DNA of 64,000 nt from NCBI GenBank assembly GCA_963580285.1, contig OY757023.1:88189108-88253107 (forward strand), in the 5' to 3' direction. Shown here in pieces: positions 31,285 through 42,544 of this stretch. This DNA is from Lucinisca nassula (taxonomy: Eukaryota; Mollusca; Bivalvia; Lucinida; Lucinidae). The number at the start of each line of letters is the position of its first letter. Position 1 is the first letter of the stretch. Under the pieces are notes generated by a model, which saw only the letters and a program-made list of their open reading frames with translations, did no database searches and was not told the DNA's origin. A program made the translations under genes and the position numbers.

Positions 31285-31545
31285 GGTTTCCAGTCATTTC
31301 GTACCCAAGTCATTTCGTACCATTTTGGTCATTCCGTACCCCGTTTTATTTTGCAATTTGGTCATTTTGTACCCACTTTGGTCATTTCGTACCCTTTTTG
31401 GTCATTTCGTACCCACTTTTAATTTTTTTTCTGGGAAAGGTTTTTGGTTATTTCGTACCCTCTTTAGTTATTTCGTAACAACTTTTAATTTTTTTTGGTT
31501 ATTTCGGACCCAGTTTTTCAAACGTAGGTACCAAATGACTTTGGT
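31285..31545 (+). repeat. GGTCATTTCGTACCC tandem block
   Basis: At least eight copies of the 15-mer GGTCATTTCGTACCC or close variants with variable 5-20-nt spacers. The complementary block is at 32675-32935. The 109-residue frame here (RTLFGHFVPTF repeats) is a by-product. Confidence 0.8.
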
Positions 31546-31848
31546 ATGATATGAACTGTTTTAAAGCTTTTCTGTAGGTCACCAGAGCCGAAGGTTCAGG
31601 GGGAGCTGTTGTGATTGGTCACCGTCCGTCGTCGTCGTCCGCCCGTATGTCCTTTCACAATTTCTTTAAATGACATCTTTTCAACCACTGAACAGATTTT
31701 GACGAAACCTGGCAAAATTATCTGCGGATGGACCTCTCTGAAAGATGTTCAAAGAATTCCATTTCATGCAAAATATGTTCTATAAAAGGGTTATCCTTTG
31801 GAAGCAAGGAATACACAACAGAACTGAAAATATGGAGTGTATATGTTT

Positions 31849-31902
31849 TCTGGGCCAGACTAGCTAGTTTCGACCAATTAGGCCTCATCAGTGACCCTCA
31901 GA
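31849..31902 (-). ncRNA. Type I hammerhead ribozyme
   Basis: The minus strand has stem I GGGTCA/TGGCCC, CTGATGA, stem II GGCC and GGTC with loop TAATT (one G-U or mismatch), GAAA, palindromic ACTAGCTAGT and GTC. Predicted cleavage is between plus positions 31857 and 31858. Confidence 0.85.
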
Positions 31903-32109
31903 TATTTTCAAAATTCCACAATCGAATCAATGATCCCAAAGGACAAGAAAATATAATCTACACTATGATGTAGAGCAGGGAGACGTTTTACCACCACCAC
32001 ACGTTCCCACACACCAGCTGTAGTGAAGTTAAATATGTTCTATAAAATGTTTTTTCCTTTGGAAGCAAGGAATACACAACAGAACTGAAAATATGGAGTG
32101 TATATGTTT

Positions 32110-32163
32110 TCTGGGCCAGACTAGCTAGTTTCTGCCAATAAGGCCTCATCAGTGACCCTCAGA
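32110..32163 (-). ncRNA. Type I hammerhead ribozyme, weakened stem II
   Basis: Same as the sister unit, but stem II is GGCC against GGCA, so the core-proximal pair is lost. Core bases, stem III palindrome and GTC are intact. Confidence 0.75.
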
Positions 32164-32674
32164 TATTTTCAAAATTCCACAATGGAATCAATGACGCCAA
32201 AGGACAAGAAAATATAATCTACACTATGATGTAGGGCAGGGAAACGTTTTACCGCCGCCACCCATTCCCACACACCAGCTGTAGTGGTTGCCATGGCAAC
32301 AAAAAGGGGGAAAACTGGAAAGAAACTTTTAAAAATCTTCTTGTCTTGAAACCAGAAGTCCAATGTCTTTGATATGTGGTGTGAAGCATCATCTAGTGGA
32401 CATCTACCAAGATTGTTAAAATTAAAGCCATTGGGCAAAACATGTCCCCGCCCCGTGGCACTGCTGTTTTAAATAGCCTTATACAGGGTTAACCTTTACA
32501 AACCTTCATCTCTGAAACCAAAAAGGTTCAGGTCATTGATGTCGATGCGGCTTTAACGAATTTCAACAATCTTTGCTTGGAGCAGAAATATGAAAACTAT
32601 CACAAGTTTTTATCGGAAAATTCTCTTTAAGAAATAAGTAAAGAAGGAAAGAAAGAAAGAATAAGATAGTCTGC

Positions 32675-32935
32675 CGGTCCTTCCCAAATACGAAATGATC
32701 AAACGACTTGGGTACGCATTGACTATTTTAAAGCCATTTAGTAACCGTTTTTGGTAAATTCGTACCTTTTGGTCAATTTGTACCCAGGTGCGAAATTGCC
32801 AAAACGGTTACGGAATGACTTGGGTACGAAATGGTTGTTAGTGGGTACGAAATGACCAAAATGATACGAAAGGAATAGGTTACGAAATGACTTGGGTACG
32901 AAATGACCGGTTACCGTCAAAAACACGAAATACAC
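32675..32935 (-). repeat. Complementary GGGTACGAAATGACC block
   Basis: Repeats of GGGTACGAAATGACC and ACGAAATGACTTGGGTACGA, the reverse complement of the block at 31285-31545. The two may be opposite termini of one larger element. Confidence 0.7.
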
Positions 32936-33324
32936 GGTTTTAGTCAGCAGACCCGTAGTAGAGACAATACAGATCTTACGCCTTTGATCTATAAAAAATA
33001 CTGCACCAGTAATTGCGACTTTTTGTTCCACTCGCAAATGTGCACATCGTAAAGCTGCAGGTTATTTGAAAGACCCTCATAAACTTCCATCAGTCAAACA
33101 CTGAACAAACAACAAATTAACAAACCACACCGCCAAGGCGGGGCTCTTGGAAGCAGAAAATTTGGCACAAAGTTGATATCGAAGAAGTCTGCATCTAGTT
33201 ACAGCTTAGGGACGTAAAATCCAACAACTTTCTCGCTGAATGTATTGATAAAAAATCAAAAATAAAAAAATGCCCCCGAAAAAACGCGGCAAAAAATAAA
33301 AAAAAAGACACTGTGACTACTATA

Positions 33325-33795
33325 ACATTTAATATATAAATGTTATAGTAGTCGCAGATAAGATTGACTAGGCGGAACTATTCAGGTTTTGTCACTATAT
33401 GTCAAATTCGCTGAGTCAACCAGGAGATTCGGTAGAGCGCCTCTCGCATGCTTGCTTCTAGCAGGCCAAATAGTCATATAAACCACAGCTTCGTTTGTGT
33501 TACAGTTGAATTCACACAATCGGGTGACTTGGTTTACCATTTTGTTAATAGAACATTTCGAAGGCAGTGAGTGAGTGAGTTTTAGTTTTACGTCCCACCA
33601 ACAGCTAAGGTCATACGGAGACGGGACCTCGGTTTAAAGACTCATCCGAAAGTCTGGAGAAGCCCGGGATCGATCCTGCGATCCCTGGTTTACAAGGCGA
33701 GTAGCGTAACCACTGCACCACGGAGGCTTCTATTTCGAAGGCAGGTGCAAATGATAGCTCCGCCTAGTCAATCTTATCTCTGACTACTATATATT
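33325..33795. mobile_element. Element with inverted ends, interrupted by a SINE
   Basis: The left end GTTATAGTAGTCGCAGATAA then GATTGACTAGGCGGA is inverted at 33755-33792 (TCCGCCTAGTCAATCTTATC). The left tip also forms its own palindrome (33316-33352). It holds the V1 SINE at 33565. Confidence 0.7.
33565..33731 (-). repeat. tRNA-derived SINE V1 with intact target duplication
   Basis: Nearly identical to 31019-31192. ATTTCGAAGGCA stands at both sides (33545 and 33732), a perfect target-site duplication of about 12-13 bp, so insertion by reverse transcription was recent. Confidence 0.9.
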
Positions 33796-34870
33796 CCTGA
33801 AAAGTGTCATCCTGAGGAATATGGATACCAACCTAGGCTGATATTCATATTCCGAAGGGAGACATTTTTCACTATCACCCACTCAGGAATGTATTATTTA
33901 TTTTATTATACGGAACAAAACTAATAAATAAGATGAACGATTTTAATGAAAAATACAGAACAGCTCACAAGTGACTTTTAACGACGTTACGTCATTACGA
34001 CGTTCCGTAATATCGGATAACGTCGGCTTTGTTCATACGCGGCGAAAGCACAGGTGCTTGGCCCGTTGATTTGCCCCCCATAAAAACTTGTGAAATGTGT
34101 AAAAAGTCAAAATATGAGTAAAAAATCCAGATTTTTTTCATACTTGTATAGAAAGCTAGACAAGGTTCTCAACAGCCCAGTGCCTTTTTCTCAGTACACC
34201 CATAATGACAACTGGCACAGGCGCATTTTGTGACACAGGAAGGTGTATTTGTATTAACTTCAATCTAAGGCATGCAGAATTGCGACAGGATAATTGCTCA
34301 TAATGGGTTTAATAACTTGGTGAGGCCTAGTCAATGGTGAAAATAGTCAGTTTGAAGCAAATTGACGTTTCTCCACCTACTAGGTCAAACGAGACACCGA
34401 CTGCAAGAGCTCCAGACGGTCCTGATGCAACCTAATAATAGTGTTTCCTCCGGTTAATTCTATCGCATTTAATGGTGGTTGCACAAATTTAATCCAGTAT
34501 TGAGCTCTGCACTTTCTCTTGATCTCTGCTGAAAAGTTAACATGTCGTTTCAGTCCAGCAGCTGTCCAGGTTGACCTGAAAATTTGCGGGCGGGGATTAT
34601 GTTTGTGTGTGGGGGTTGGTGGCTGGGGGCTGCATATAGGCATCATAATTGTGGTCCAACAGATTTTCTTACATGCTTTTCAATGAATGATAGAGATTTA
34701 TCAGTGAAATATAAATCGATATTTTCACTGTTTCAAACAGTGAAAATACGATTTTTTTATTTTTCACTGTTTGGGACTACTTTTTTCTTCAAATCTAACA
34801 CTAATTTCAATTTTATCTTTGTCAGATAACTGAACAATACTGAAATGTGTTCTAATTGACGCATAGCCCG
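33796..34870. other. No recognised gene
   Basis: An open frame at 34380-34646 (-) contains AQYWIKFVQPPLNAIEL but no domain I can name, and it runs into low-complexity sequence. A small TTTTCACTGTTT hairpin lies at 34720-34770. Confidence 0.4.
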
Positions 34871-35345
34871 TTCATGTGTGACGGGGACGTTACTGACGTC
34901 ATTTATGACGCTGACGTCACGTCTTTTGTCGCGCGACGTATGACTGCCAGCAACTTCTTTGGAAAACTACTCTCTCAATTATTTCATTAATCATTCATAA
35001 TAATACCATCCCAGGCCATTTCTCAGGTGCAAACTTTCAGTTTACACCCAACAGTATACCCACTTAACACGATGGACACCACTAAATTGACGCGAAACGA
35101 ACAGGAACAAAGATAATTTTCTCCGAATGTGAGCGACACCATTAAAGACGCTAAATATTGCCTTTTGAAGCATGTAAGAAACAGAAAATGTGATTTTTTC
35201 AGTGCAAGATCAAACTTTATTTCACTCATGAACACCAAAACTGCTATTTTCACTCGTGGCTACGCCACTCGTGAAAATAACAGTTTTGGTGTTCATTCGA
35301 TGAAATAAAATTCGATCTTACACTGAAAAGATCAAATATCCTCTA
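34870..35345 (+). repeat. Fold-back element with a long hairpin (copy 2)
   Basis: Homologous to 2165-2645: ACGTCA-rich start, CAGTTTACACCCAACAGTAT, then a hairpin at 35195-35335 with TTTCACTCATGAACACCAAA arms around GGCTACGCC. The arms here are closer to perfect than in copy 1. Confidence 0.7.
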
Positions 35346-35639
35346 TTTGGTTTACAGTTGGGCAAGGTTCGCTGTCCTTGCAGCAGGTAATGATAGTGGG
35401 TGAGTTTTATTTTTATTCCGATTCATTTTCCTCTTTCTCCCCTGTCCCTCACTTTCATCTCTACTATATTTTCTATGTCTTTTTCCCTTTCTCTGAGGGA
35501 CGGCACCAAATGACCCAAAAGTGGTGACGTATCGTTAAACCCTAAACAATCAAACATTATAATTGTGATTTTCGGGCACAAAGTTACAGACTTTGGGTGG
35601 GTAAACTCGCAAAGTTAATAGGTCCATGAGACAAAGGCT

Positions 35640-35775
35640 GTATATATAGAAAAGAGTGGGGTTTACATGGGTGTACATTATTTTTCTAATTTCTGCTCAA
35701 TAGTAAAGGCTGTGGGTTCTTATCGAGTACCAATTAACCACCTATGTTTTGAACTGAAATAATAGTAAATAGATA
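35640..35775 (+). repeat. Hairpin MITE family H remnant
   Basis: Retains GTGGGGTTTACATGGGTG, TTTCTAATTTCTGCTCA and CTATGTTTTGAACTGAAATA, but the main hairpin is mostly lost. Confidence 0.5.
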
Positions 35776-35811
35776 GAAAACAAATAGATCACTTTTTTCT
35801 CATTTGAATTC

Positions 35812-36115
35812 GCCCAGCCCGTCGGGGCTTGGAGAAATAGACTGGGCTGCATGATGCTTCCACGCAGAGCTGAAACTGACTACACATGAGTACTGGTAAA
35901 CCGCTTAGATGGACTAAACCTGCCCAGGCAAATGTATGTGAGTCAGACGGTCCACTGCATATATGCCTTTTGGTTTCATTGAGTGGCATTGCTTGAGGTG
36001 TCATTTCATCTCACTGTCGGTTAAAAGTCACAGAAAATTGGAAGTAACGTCTTCAAAATGGCCTATACAGTATTGAAGGGGAGGTTATTCACGTTAACCC
36101 TCAGTTCGAACAAAC
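35812..36115 (+). repeat. SINE-like family S copy
   Basis: Forward copy from AGCCCGTCGGGGCTTGG to CAAACAAACA. It has a small replacement near the GACGTTAAAC tail (GAGGTTATTCACGTTAACCC). Confidence 0.8.
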
Positions 36116-36274
36116 AAACATTTTTTTCATGGTAAGTTAGTAAATACAAGTAGTTTATTTACTGAGGGTATCCCAATCAGTATTACCTTACTCAGGGCCC
36201 TCAAAACATCTTAAAGCCACATTATACAACATAATGCATAAATATGGGTAAAAACATAGTAGCAACAAAACTTG

Positions 36275-36294
36275 CTTTCTTTTCTTTCTTTCTC

Positions 36295-36338
<44 letters not shown>

Positions 36339-36340
36339 AC
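36275..36340. repeat. (CTTT)n microsatellite
   Basis: About 15 CTTT units with a few interruptions at the start. Confidence 0.9.
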
Positions 36341-36399
36341 TATACTGCCAAACGCCCTCGCAGGAGTTCTAGGCGGATCTTCCTTGGTAGAATTAATCC

Positions 36400-36545
36400 T
36401 GTAGAGCCTTCTAAGCAATGTGGATAAGGTGTCTTACTCAAGGATCGAGAGGTAGCCGAATCAATCCCCGCGGGTGCAAAATGTCACAATTGAGGCTTGC
36501 GGGGCTCAAACCGGTAACCTCTGGGTCTCGAGTTCCTAGTAGAAT
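36400..36545 (-). repeat. tRNA-derived SINE fragment
   Basis: Shares TAAGCAATGTGGATAAGGTG and TTACTCAAGGAT with 2920 and 19255. The tRNA-like head on the minus strand has GAACTCGAGACCCAGAGG and GGTTTGAGCCCCG. Confidence 0.5.
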
Positions 36546-36723
36546 GGCTAGCTCACAGGTAACATGGACAAAACAAATCAAAAGAGTTTGCTGAAACAGT
36601 GAAAGATAGTTTCATACGCATTCTGCACAAAAGAGGTGCACCCCCTTTTATTACACTCATCCCATTTTTTTCTGACTTCGAAGGCCTGCGCATGTTCTAT
36701 GCAGCCATTTATTATTACAGCTG

Positions 36724-38466
36724 TCACATTGTATCCAATGTACTGCTCTTCCAATTGTTCGTAAATTTTGCAAACTTCATCATCATCAGGCTCAGACTCA
36801 TTTTATCTAAGTCCATTGTGTTGGCTGTCGGTCTAGATGTACCCTGTGCGTCCTGTTCATCTGATAGCACACTCGATTCTGATGGAGTTGTGGCAGATAA
36901 TGACAGTGTTTTGGCTATTACAAAGTCCTCACTTTCTTCTGAAGAAATCCCCGTTTCTTCCACACTCTCATGATGTGTGGCAAATCTGTGTGGACCAACG
37001 GTGCTAACAGACGGAGGCCATTTCTGAATAATTTCAGGTCTGTTAAATTGTGATTGTGAGACAATTGTTTCTTTGAGTTTTTCAATGATAACCTTATTGG
37101 TTTCTTTTAAAGTACAACGCATGGCATATGCTTTAGCCAGCATAATAATTTGAGTGGTTTTTTTTTTTTTTGTTGTTTTTTTTTTTTTTAATGTGGTGAG
37201 AACTTCTTTTTTGGCCATCACAATGCCCTTAAGAAGGGAATTCGACATCGCTTTGGACGAAGTCTGGTCCTCGCAGATGGTTTCAAAGGCAATGGTACCC
37301 GCAATCGGCTTCTTGGCCGTTGTCACTTGAATCTGTTTACGGTGTACCATTTCCTTTTCCCCTTTAAAATCAATAAGCAAATCTTTCCGAAACTGGTTAA
37401 ACATGACAATCATAACTTTGGCAATTATCAATTGGTAGCACATTGCTATTGCTGATTGCCAATTTTCACTATCAAAATCATCACCGGCATTTCACGATGC
37501 TTTTGAACATATCTATCAGTTCTTCATTGCCGACAAAGCGCTGAATGCAGCATTCATGAATGGCTGATGAAATGGTTGCTAAAATGAGATAATGCAAACA
37601 CGTTTTGCACAACTGCTGAAAAAATGTATGCATCGAATCACAAATATGTGTGAGCCCCTTATTCACGTTCCGATTTTTCACTGTGTAACGTAATGACTCT
37701 GGGTATTCTGTTGTTGCCTTTAAATATTCTTGTTCTTCTTTAACAGCGTCGAGTATTTTAACCATGCTATACGCTTCTGCATATTTCTGCATTGCTCCTG
37801 GTGCTGTTGACGCCGAATGTGTTTGTACGGTTTTCATATATTTATATCGCACTTTACTAAAGCAGTATCCTCCCACATAGCGAATTTTCGCCAAACATTC
37901 ACCAGACAGTTGTATTTTTGTATTACCTTACTCGTTTATGATATCCATATCAACTTTCTTTTGCAAAAAGAAATTCTGAACAGATTTTGCTAAATCAAAG
38001 CAAATGTGGCAATGCTCTTTTATAGGCGAGAAGTCTTGAAACAATATCATGCATTGTAACTTATACTGAGGCGACTTCAAGTGATCCATGCATTTGGTTG
38101 AAATATCTTCCAGTACTGAAGAAATTAATACTATTCAAGTGATCCATGCATTTGGTTGAATAATCTTCCAGTACTGAAGAAATCAAGACTATTCGTTATG
38201 ACACCAAACACCTTAAACTGCTGCTTGCAGAAGGCCCAGACTTTTCCCAGATTTCTTTCTAAAAGCATGTAATTTACTAAACTATTAACACTCTGTTTCA
38301 CAGATGTAACGGGTGTTGTGTAATAAACCCTTAAGCCTATCTGCAGCATCAAATCTTTCAGGCAAATTGATTTCTTCAACATCTTCAAACGAAGTTGTTC
38401 CGATGAATCTATCAAATTCTTAATCAAATTCATCTTCGTCGTCACATTCTTCAAAATAATGGTCAT
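36724..38466 (-). pseudogene. Decayed gene of unrecognised family
   Basis: Minus-strand frames at 38466-38131, then ~38090-37895, 37894-37481 and 37443-36724 join in order. The segment ending MDIINE meets an in-frame TAA at ~37926 and continues in the same frame to CLAKIRYVGGYCFSKVRYKY. A one-base shift at ~37482 (KCR to DDFDSENWQSAIAM) links the last two. A 58-bp tandem duplication (38078-38135 and 38136-38193) adds another shift. The C-terminal part is Ser/Glu-rich after a Lys-rich run encoded by poly-T. I recognise no catalytic motif. It could be an unclassified transposon gene or a dead host gene copy. Confidence 0.55.
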
Positions 38467-38529
38467 CTTCTTGTCGCAGACACAAATAATGGTTCCAGAG
38501 GTTCATTTAAAGTCCTTCTGAAAACAGAT

Positions 38530-38718
38530 TGTTATTTTCATTACGGAAACACGCCTATACAAATACATTGCAAACTTTACCGACGAAAAAACGAAAATTT
38601 TAAGATGAAAAATTGTGATATTTTTCTTATTTCTGTTTAAAATATAGATTATGGATACATGTTAGAACCACCTCATCGAGGCGGTTCTAACGAGTACCCA
38701 CAAGCTATATTTTAGGTC
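38530..38718 (+). repeat. Hairpin MITE family H, variant B, 3'-truncated
   Basis: Begins TTCATTACGGAAACACGCCT and keeps the whole main hairpin (38640-38712), but lacks the CCCCTTAAACC part. Confidence 0.75.
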
Positions 38719-39626
38719 AATGTTTTTCAAATCAGTTTAAAGACTGCACAAGTGAAATAAAGCCAATCATGTAGTTGTCTCTCTTTAAACTGTGTAAGGT
38801 ATGGATAAAACAGAGAATGGGGTAAAGCAGAGTATTTTGTATCAACTACCTTAATGATCCTAAGGTATTGGACAGACAGGCCTGGTCAAACAGTGCATAC
38901 TCAGATAAGACTGTCTAGAAAAGCAGTCTGATCGGGGTACACACTGTTTGCCTTTTAATTTGCATCTTTTGGACGCATTTCTTCTTAGAAAAAGTATCTT
39001 TTTGACAATTTCTAGGTGATTATAACAAACTTTTCAGATGTCATTTTTATATATATTTTATAGTTCTTTTCACAGGTAAATTGTATGACATCTATAATTT
39101 TCTATTGTTCTGTTGAGTAACCGTCTGCATTCAGGTGTGAAAAACTGCATGACTGTGTCCAGTCACTCCTTGTTTGTCATGTAACTGTGAAAAAATATCA
39201 ACTCTAAATTTTGTCTACAGGTTTGTGTTGATAAATTTAGTTTTAATCGCATACTGACCATTGAGACTGATTAACATACTGAAATTCTAACACTTCAAAC
39301 AGTTCATCTGAAAATATTAATTGCATTTTATCAATTTGTGCCCAAATTATGTAGACAGGTTGGGCAAAAAGTCTGTACACTGATCAAACTCCTCCTACAT
39401 GAAGACTGTTCCTCCATGAACAGCCTGATCCGGGTCTTCTCGTTTTGTCCAGTCTGACTGTGTAAACTGAAAGATGCAACTTTTGAAAAACTGATGGTGA
39501 TAAAGTGTAATTCGGAAAGCTGATTTTGGCTTTGGTTATGACAACTTGTGCATTGTTCACAAGGGATGCATTTACTATATCAACTCAAAAGTACTGGTAG
39601 AACTTTAGCTAAAAGAGAGTTTACAT
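38719..39626. other. No gene; remnants of GATCAG-palindrome elements
   Basis: 38890-38955 and 39365-39450 show decayed versions of the CAAACAGTG...GATC...CACTGTTTG palindrome found in T1 and T2 MITEs. Otherwise nothing. Confidence 0.45.
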
Positions 39627-40189
39627 AAAGGAGCAGTCCCTATAAGACCCATTTTATGGCCCCTTTTGATTTTCTTTAATGTGGTGAAATTTCAGATCCG
39701 CAGATGTAATTTTATTGGCTCTATGAGCAACCAAAGTGGATGGGGTAATTCTACCCCATTAAGAGACCTGTGGTTCTTACGCTATTATCTCTGGCACAAA
39801 GCATCCTGGCAAGTGGGTATTTTTATTATTGTTTAGACCTTTATAGATGTTAAACATAATGTATATGTTTTTGTGGAAAAATTCTTCACTCTACCACTAT
39901 ACTCACTTATAAGTCGTATCTAAATTTCAGCTAAATTTACTGACCGTCTTTGCGCAAAACCACAACATAAGTTTATTTCCAAAGCTATTGCAAAATCATT
40001 TGACAGGGATAACTATGATATAATAGGCATTGCCAAATTATGAGCATTTCTTTCTTCTGTAATTACTTATAGAGTTATCTGCCCCTGAATCCAGTTGTTT
40101 TGTCATATTTTCTGTCATATATAAAATCTATAGATATATCGCAAAAGGATTCATCAAAACAGTCAAAAACTCAGCAAACAATGGTTTTC
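39627..40189 (+). repeat. Large inverted duplication, arm 1
   Basis: Matches the reverse complement of 43028-43628 at high identity over its length (for example TTCAGCTAAATTTACTGACC and GAGTTATCTGCCCCTGAATC). It lacks ~36 bp present in arm 2. No ORF or known repeat identifies it. Confidence 0.85.
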
Positions 40190-40722
40190 AGGTGTAAAAT
40201 ATTGAATGCTTGTTTCATTTACTGGATTTCTACCATAACTGTCGGTGTCTAAATCAGGATATGTGTAGTGACTCTGCTTCCTGTAAATCCCTAAGCAATT
40301 TTTGGTCAGCCAAAACTGATAATCTATTGACAATTGGCTGTCAAAATCACTTGATATGTAAATTCTTTAAAAAACACCTAACATTTGGTAAGTAGATAAA
40401 AGATAAATACATATATGTGGTGTCAAAAGTTAGATGAAAGGCTTAAAGAGTACCGGTATCAAAGGCCAGAGATTACTGAAGGCTCCAAAATGTATTTTAC
40501 ACCTGAACCCATGGTGAATGTTGGCTGGACGTAGAGGGTCCTCCATCCCACTGGTAGTCTGTGCTACCGATCATTCAAAGGCAGTGCTTCTGATGTGGTT
40601 CATGTAATACTTTGACCTGTTGATGTCCCCTCTGTGTGTTACATTGGATGTGTATCTTTTGTTTTACATTTTAATCACCCCTTATGAGTTAGAAATTGTT
40701 GATTTTTTGCATGTTATATGTG
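40190..40722. other. No gene seen
   Basis: Spacer sequence inside the inverted duplication. Short frames only. Confidence 0.4.
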
Positions 40723-41245
40723 TATATCGGAGTCGTAACTGTTGGTTTTCTTTTGCTCCAGCATTCCTTGCTGTCGAGTCCTCACCGTTTTTTCATCTCT
40801 GTGGTTGTTTGATTTTTTTGTATCCACGGAGATGTTACAATGATGAGTTACGAGGCCTTCATGCGGACTGAACTTAATATTTGTCTAAATCGCGGCGGAA
40901 GTAAGGGCGAGGATTGTGGCTACGTAAAATCGATTTAAGCCCCCCCCCCACGCACCCAGTGGAATTCGTTTCACTGACCGTTCCAAGGCGGTTCTTCTGT
41001 CGCGATTTATTTATGTTATGGTCTGTCTTTGAGTGTTTGTATCACTTATTTTATTTTGTTTTTGATAGCCAATCGGCCATTTTGGGGGAAAGTGACTGTC
41101 CTTTTGGCTTCTCGCTATTGATGTTTCCATTAGGGTCTGTTGATTAATGTTTGTGTTTATTACCCAATGGTGTCTCTGATGGGAGCTGTGGGTTAATTGT
41201 ATCGAATCCTGATCATTGCCTTCACTTCTATTTTGTTTGTCCTTG
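40723..41245 (+). mobile_element. PLE 3'-end fragment
   Basis: Starts at GGAGTCGTAACTGTTGG within the PLE 3' region and runs to CCTGATCATTGCC. It matches 17380-17875 with substitutions. No ORF is retained. Confidence 0.75.
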
Positions 41246-41531
41246 CTTTGGCCACATCTTGTGATTATGGCTTTCCCTGAACCTTTCCTTTTTACTTTTG
41301 TTAATGGGTTCACAAATCTGATGTTTGACTTTGGTGCATTTGTCTTCTATCCTGTTCTACTCATCTTCATCAGACTCACTTGATGCACTCCAAATGTCTA
41401 TGCATCTACGACGTGGTCTATGTGAGCTCTGTTAGGTTTAGTGTCACTATTTTCTGTATTGTGTCTTAAGTACCCGAGTACAGATGTTATAATGTGCACA
41501 ACAACCAACTGCGCGTGCCCCACTTCATTCC

Positions 41532-41814
41532 AAATATGTTCTATAAAGGGTTATCCTTTGGAAGCAAGGAATACACCACAGAACAGGAAAATATGAAGTG
41601 TACATGTTTTCTGGGCCAGACTAGCTAGTTTCATCCAATTAGGCCTCATCAGTGACCCTCAAATATTTTCAAAATTCCACAATGGAATCAGTGATCCCAA
41701 AGGACAAGAAAATATAAACTGCACTATGATGTAGGGCAGGGAGACTTTTTACGGCCGCTACACATTCCCACACATCAGCTGTAGTGACGTTAAATATGTT
41801 CTATAAAAGGGTTA
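41532..41814 (-). repeat. Retrozyme-like unit plus partial second unit
   Basis: AAATATGTTCTATAAAGGG starts at 41532 and again at 41792 (period 260). The second unit stops after ~22 bp. One hammerhead is present on the minus strand. Confidence 0.8.
41610..41663 (-). ncRNA. Type I hammerhead ribozyme, stem II damaged
   Basis: The minus strand keeps GGGTCA, CTGATGA, GAAA, ACTAGCTAGT and GTC/TGGCCC. Stem II is GGCC against GGAT, so activity is doubtful. Predicted cleavage is between plus positions 41618 and 41619. Confidence 0.75.
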
Positions 41815-42221
41815 GTCTCATTCTAAAGTCTGGAGGAGGTGGCATTGAACCCACGAATCCTCACATGGAATAAAGTTTGTAGGAAAATTGGCCATAAATG
41901 GGCAAAACTTAGTAGAATAAAATATGATTTACTTAATTACCTCGAAGCAGGCTTCACAAAGGAATAAAAAAAGTAACTATGGTGTGCATCTGACACCATA
42001 ATGAATTAGATATAAATAGATATTAACGATGCAGTAGATGATACAAATAATATAAGATTGAAACTTTAAGGTTTCAAATTATTTTCATAACCCGGTATCA
42101 ACGAAATTGTTAAAACAGATACTTAGTTTATACTAATTTATTTTAGTTCGATTGCGATGAAAGCTTTAAGCTTATTGAATCGCTCTCGAACACTCATTCC
42201 GGGTGTTTTTCACGTGCGAGA

Positions 42222-42400
42222 GAGAGAGAGGCAGTGGCTTTTAGACCACTGCTACCCATTTACACCTTGGTGGAGTGGGGCAGTGTCATTACGTGTCTTG
42301 CCCAAGGACACACCTCGATACCGGTGGCGGATTCGAACGCACAACCTCTCGATTATGAGTCGAACGCGTTAACCACTGCGCTATCGAGGCTTGCAGATAC
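42222..42400 (-). repeat. tRNA-derived SINE (family V2)
   Basis: The minus strand has GCCTCGATAGCGCAGTGGTT (A box), TGCGTTCGAATCCGCCACC (B box), then TTGGGCAAGACACGTAATG and the motif AAATGGGTAGCAG. It ends in (CT)n, seen on the plus strand as GAGAGAGAG. It is a SINE head rather than a functional tRNA, because the body follows without a tRNA 3' end. Confidence 0.8.
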
Positions 42401-42544
42401 TTGCAGTACCTTGCAAGACGTTCTACAATATGCGTTAGTACACTAAACTGTCATTTTTTTAATTTTTGAATAACACTTGTTACAACAAAAGCTGAATCAA
42501 ACAAGTAAATTATTTGAAACATCTGTCGAAAACGTGTAAACAGG

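Larger units (their letters stand above)
31770..32286 (-). repeat. Retrozyme-like dimer (two hammerhead units)
   Basis: Two direct units start AAATATGTTCTATAAAA at 31771 and 32031 (period 260). Read on the minus strand they match the units at 20012-20470. Both contain a hammerhead and no ORF. A dimer with complete unit ends inserted in another repeat is the usual genomic form of retrozymes. Confidence 0.85.
31565..32485. mobile_element. GAAACC/CTTCATCTAGTGGA element split by a ribozyme dimer
   Basis: The left part (31565-31768) has GTCCGTCGTCGTCGTCC and TTTTGACGAAACCTGG. The right part (32287-32485) has AAATCTTCTTGTCTTGAAACC and CATCATCTAGTGGACATC. Both match in order the start and unit sequence of the array at 46722-48815. 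The gap is filled exactly by the two hammerhead units. Confidence 0.65.

Noticed and set aside
31220..31549. 109-residue ORF with repeated GHFVPTF-like words
   Set aside because: Encoded by the GGTCATTTCGTACCC repeat block.
34380..34646. 88-residue minus-strand ORF with AQYWIKFVQPPLN
   Set aside because: No family recognised, no splice support, and it runs into Pro/His-rich low complexity.
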